From contig CANIAI010000085.1 of NCBI GenBank assembly GCA_947465275.1, positions 1 through 8,423 on the forward strand: a stretch of DNA of 8,423 nucleotides. Direction: 5' to 3'. The DNA comes from Acidobacteriota bacterium. Its GTDB lineage: Bacteria > Acidobacteriota > Vicinamibacteria > Vicinamibacterales > UBA2999. Below the pieces are notes generated by a model. The model worked only from the letters and a program-made list of their open reading frames with translations, was not told where the DNA came from and ran no database searches. The position numbers and the translations under genes are program-made. How positions within the stretch are numbered: position 1 is the first letter of the stretch; each line of letters opens with the position of its first letter. This document shows positions 7,881 through 8,423 of the stretch, one piece after another.

Positions 7881-7895
7881 CCCGGGCTGTCCGGG
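7881..7895 (-). other. Short hairpin just 3' of the tRNA CCA end
   Basis: CCCGG and CCGGG (minus strand) form a 5-bp stem with a 5-base loop beginning two bases after the tRNA CCA. The position suggests it may shape the 3' trailer for nuclease processing, but a 5-bp GC stem is common by chance in DNA of this composition. Confidence 0.25.
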
Positions 7896-7896
7896 T

Positions 7897-7971
7897 TGGT
7901 TGGGGCGGAAGGATTCGAACCTTCGAATACGGGAGCCAAAGTCCCGCGCCTTACCGCTTGGCCACGCCCCA
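7897..7971 (-). tRNA. tRNA-Gln (anticodon TTG)
   Basis: A full cloverleaf is readable on the minus strand. The 7-bp acceptor is TGGGGCG (7971-7965) with CGCCCCA (7907-7901). The D arm is GCC/GGC. The anticodon stem CGGGA/TCCCG has loop CTTTGGC, giving anticodon TTG at 7939-7937. A 5-base variable loop is followed by the T arm GAAGG/CCTTC with loop TTCGAAT. The discriminator is A and the CCA end is encoded in the DNA (7899-7897). The U1-A72 first pair is typical of glutamine tRNAs. The TTG anticodon reads CAA, and CAG by wobble. It lies between ispE and prs and is probably co-transcribed with prs. Confidence 0.97.
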
Positions 7972-8088
7972 TCGCCGTGTCACTGGCCACACGACCGGCC
8001 TGGGGCTCTTCCGCGCGCCGACTCTCGGGCAGACGCCCTCGAGTCCTGACCGCACGGTCACCGTTCAGCTGGGGTGGTGCAAACCCAT

Positions 8089-8118
8089 AGTGTAGTCGAG
8101 ACTTTCAGGGTTCGGCAA
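8089..8118 (-). promoter_or_regulatory. Possible sigma70-type promoter for tRNA-Gln-prs
   Basis: On the minus strand TTGCCG (8118-8113, four of six matches to the -35 consensus) and TACACT (8094-8089, four of six to the -10) are 18 bases apart. The predicted start would be near 8082, about 110 bases before the tRNA. The -35 falls inside the last codons of ispE. It is the best match in the ispE-tRNA gap, but with two imperfect boxes it could be chance. Read-through from ispE is the alternative. Confidence 0.35.
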
Positions 8119-8423
8119 GCTGCGGACGACTCGATGCCTCGTAGGCGGCGCGCGTGAGTGCCGCGGTCACCAGCGGCCGGACGCCGGGCCCCCAGCCGTT
8201 TCCACCAGGCCCCTCGGCCGCGGCACGGGCGGCGGCGTGCAGATTCGGGAAGATTCCGAACATGGTGGAGCCGCTGCCCGACATGGCGGCGCATGCCGCA
8301 CCGCATCCCCGCAAGTCGTCCCTGAGCCTGGGGATCGCCGGGTGCCGCCGGGCCACCGGTCCCTCGAGGTCGTTGCGCAGCGGGTGAGCCCATCGGGGCC
8401 ACCCCGACACGGTCGGGGGGACC
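8105..8423 (-). CDS. ispE: 4-diphosphocytidyl-2-C-methyl-D-erythritol kinase, C-terminal part only
   Basis: IspE phosphorylates CDP-methylerythritol in the MEP pathway to isoprenoid precursors. Only the last 105 residues are in the window; the gene enters from the right edge. They include LRNDLEGPVARRHPAI, the usual N-D-[FL]-E segment of the C-terminal domain, and MSGSGSTMFGIF, the third conserved GHMP-kinase motif, in the spacing normal for IspE. The N-terminal and ATP-binding glycine-rich motifs lie outside. A slightly long Gly/Pro-rich stretch follows the motif before the end QLAEP. The TGA at 8107-8105 is followed after 133 bases by tRNA-Gln. Other GHMP kinases are possible from the motif alone, but the neighbour prs and the NDLE segment favour IspE. 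Confidence 0.85.
   Translation of the reverse strand, partial: VPPTVSGWPRWAHPLRNDLEGPVARRHPAIPRLRDDLRGCGAACAAMSGSGSTMFGIFPNLHAAARAAAEGPGGNGWGPGVRPLVTAALTRAAYEASSRPQLAEP

Noticed and set aside
8047..8060. Perfect dyad TGACCG-CA-CGGTCA between the possible promoter and tRNA-Gln
   Set aside because: A 6-bp inverted repeat with a 2-base spacer is expected about twice by chance in a window of this size, and no regulator or second copy supports an operator.

Overview
This is a GC-rich chromosomal housekeeping segment. Every gene I can support is on the minus strand, so transcription runs from high to low coordinates. In that order the window holds: ispE (3' end only), tRNA-Gln(TTG), prs, rplY, pth, rpsF, rpsR, rplI, a peroxiredoxin gene, a strong intrinsic terminator, then dnaB, alr and radA (cut by the left edge). 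I see no mobile element, CRISPR array, integrase, toxin-antitoxin pair or phage gene. The organism is a bacterium with a conserved ispE-prs-rplY-pth / rpsF-rpsR-rplI-dnaB neighbourhood. Gene order and base composition make me think of Acidobacteriota, Gemmatimonadota or a deltaproteobacterial-type lineage. That is a low-confidence inference, because no 16S or lineage-specific marker is present.

Right part (8423-6793): ispE belongs to isoprenoid precursor synthesis (MEP pathway). A possible sigma70-type promoter overlaps the end of ispE and would drive tRNA-Gln and prs. Small hairpins lie between the tRNA and prs. Prs makes PRPP for nucleotide, His and Trp synthesis.

Middle part (6767-3706): a translation block. 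It comprises L25 (long CTC form), peptidyl-tRNA hydrolase, S6, S18 and L9, followed by a BCP-like peroxiredoxin whose ATG lies two bases after the L9 stop. Gaps are short (2-46 bases) and most genes have a recognisable Shine-Dalgarno sequence. The 46-base pth-rpsF gap can fold into a two-stem structure whose basal stem buries the rpsF ribosome binding site and which carries a CCG next to the upper stem. This looks like an S6:S18 autoregulatory leader. Two tandem hairpins and a T6 tract after the peroxiredoxin close the block.

Left part (3570-1): dnaB (replicative helicase), alr (alanine racemase, GTG start) and radA (recombination/repair ATPase). They are tightly packed: 17 bases between dnaB and alr, and a 4-base ATGA overlap between alr and radA.

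I did not find a previously undescribed system. The points most worth a second look are the rpsF leader structure, the peroxiredoxin appended to the ribosomal operon, and the long low-complexity tails on both S6 and S18.
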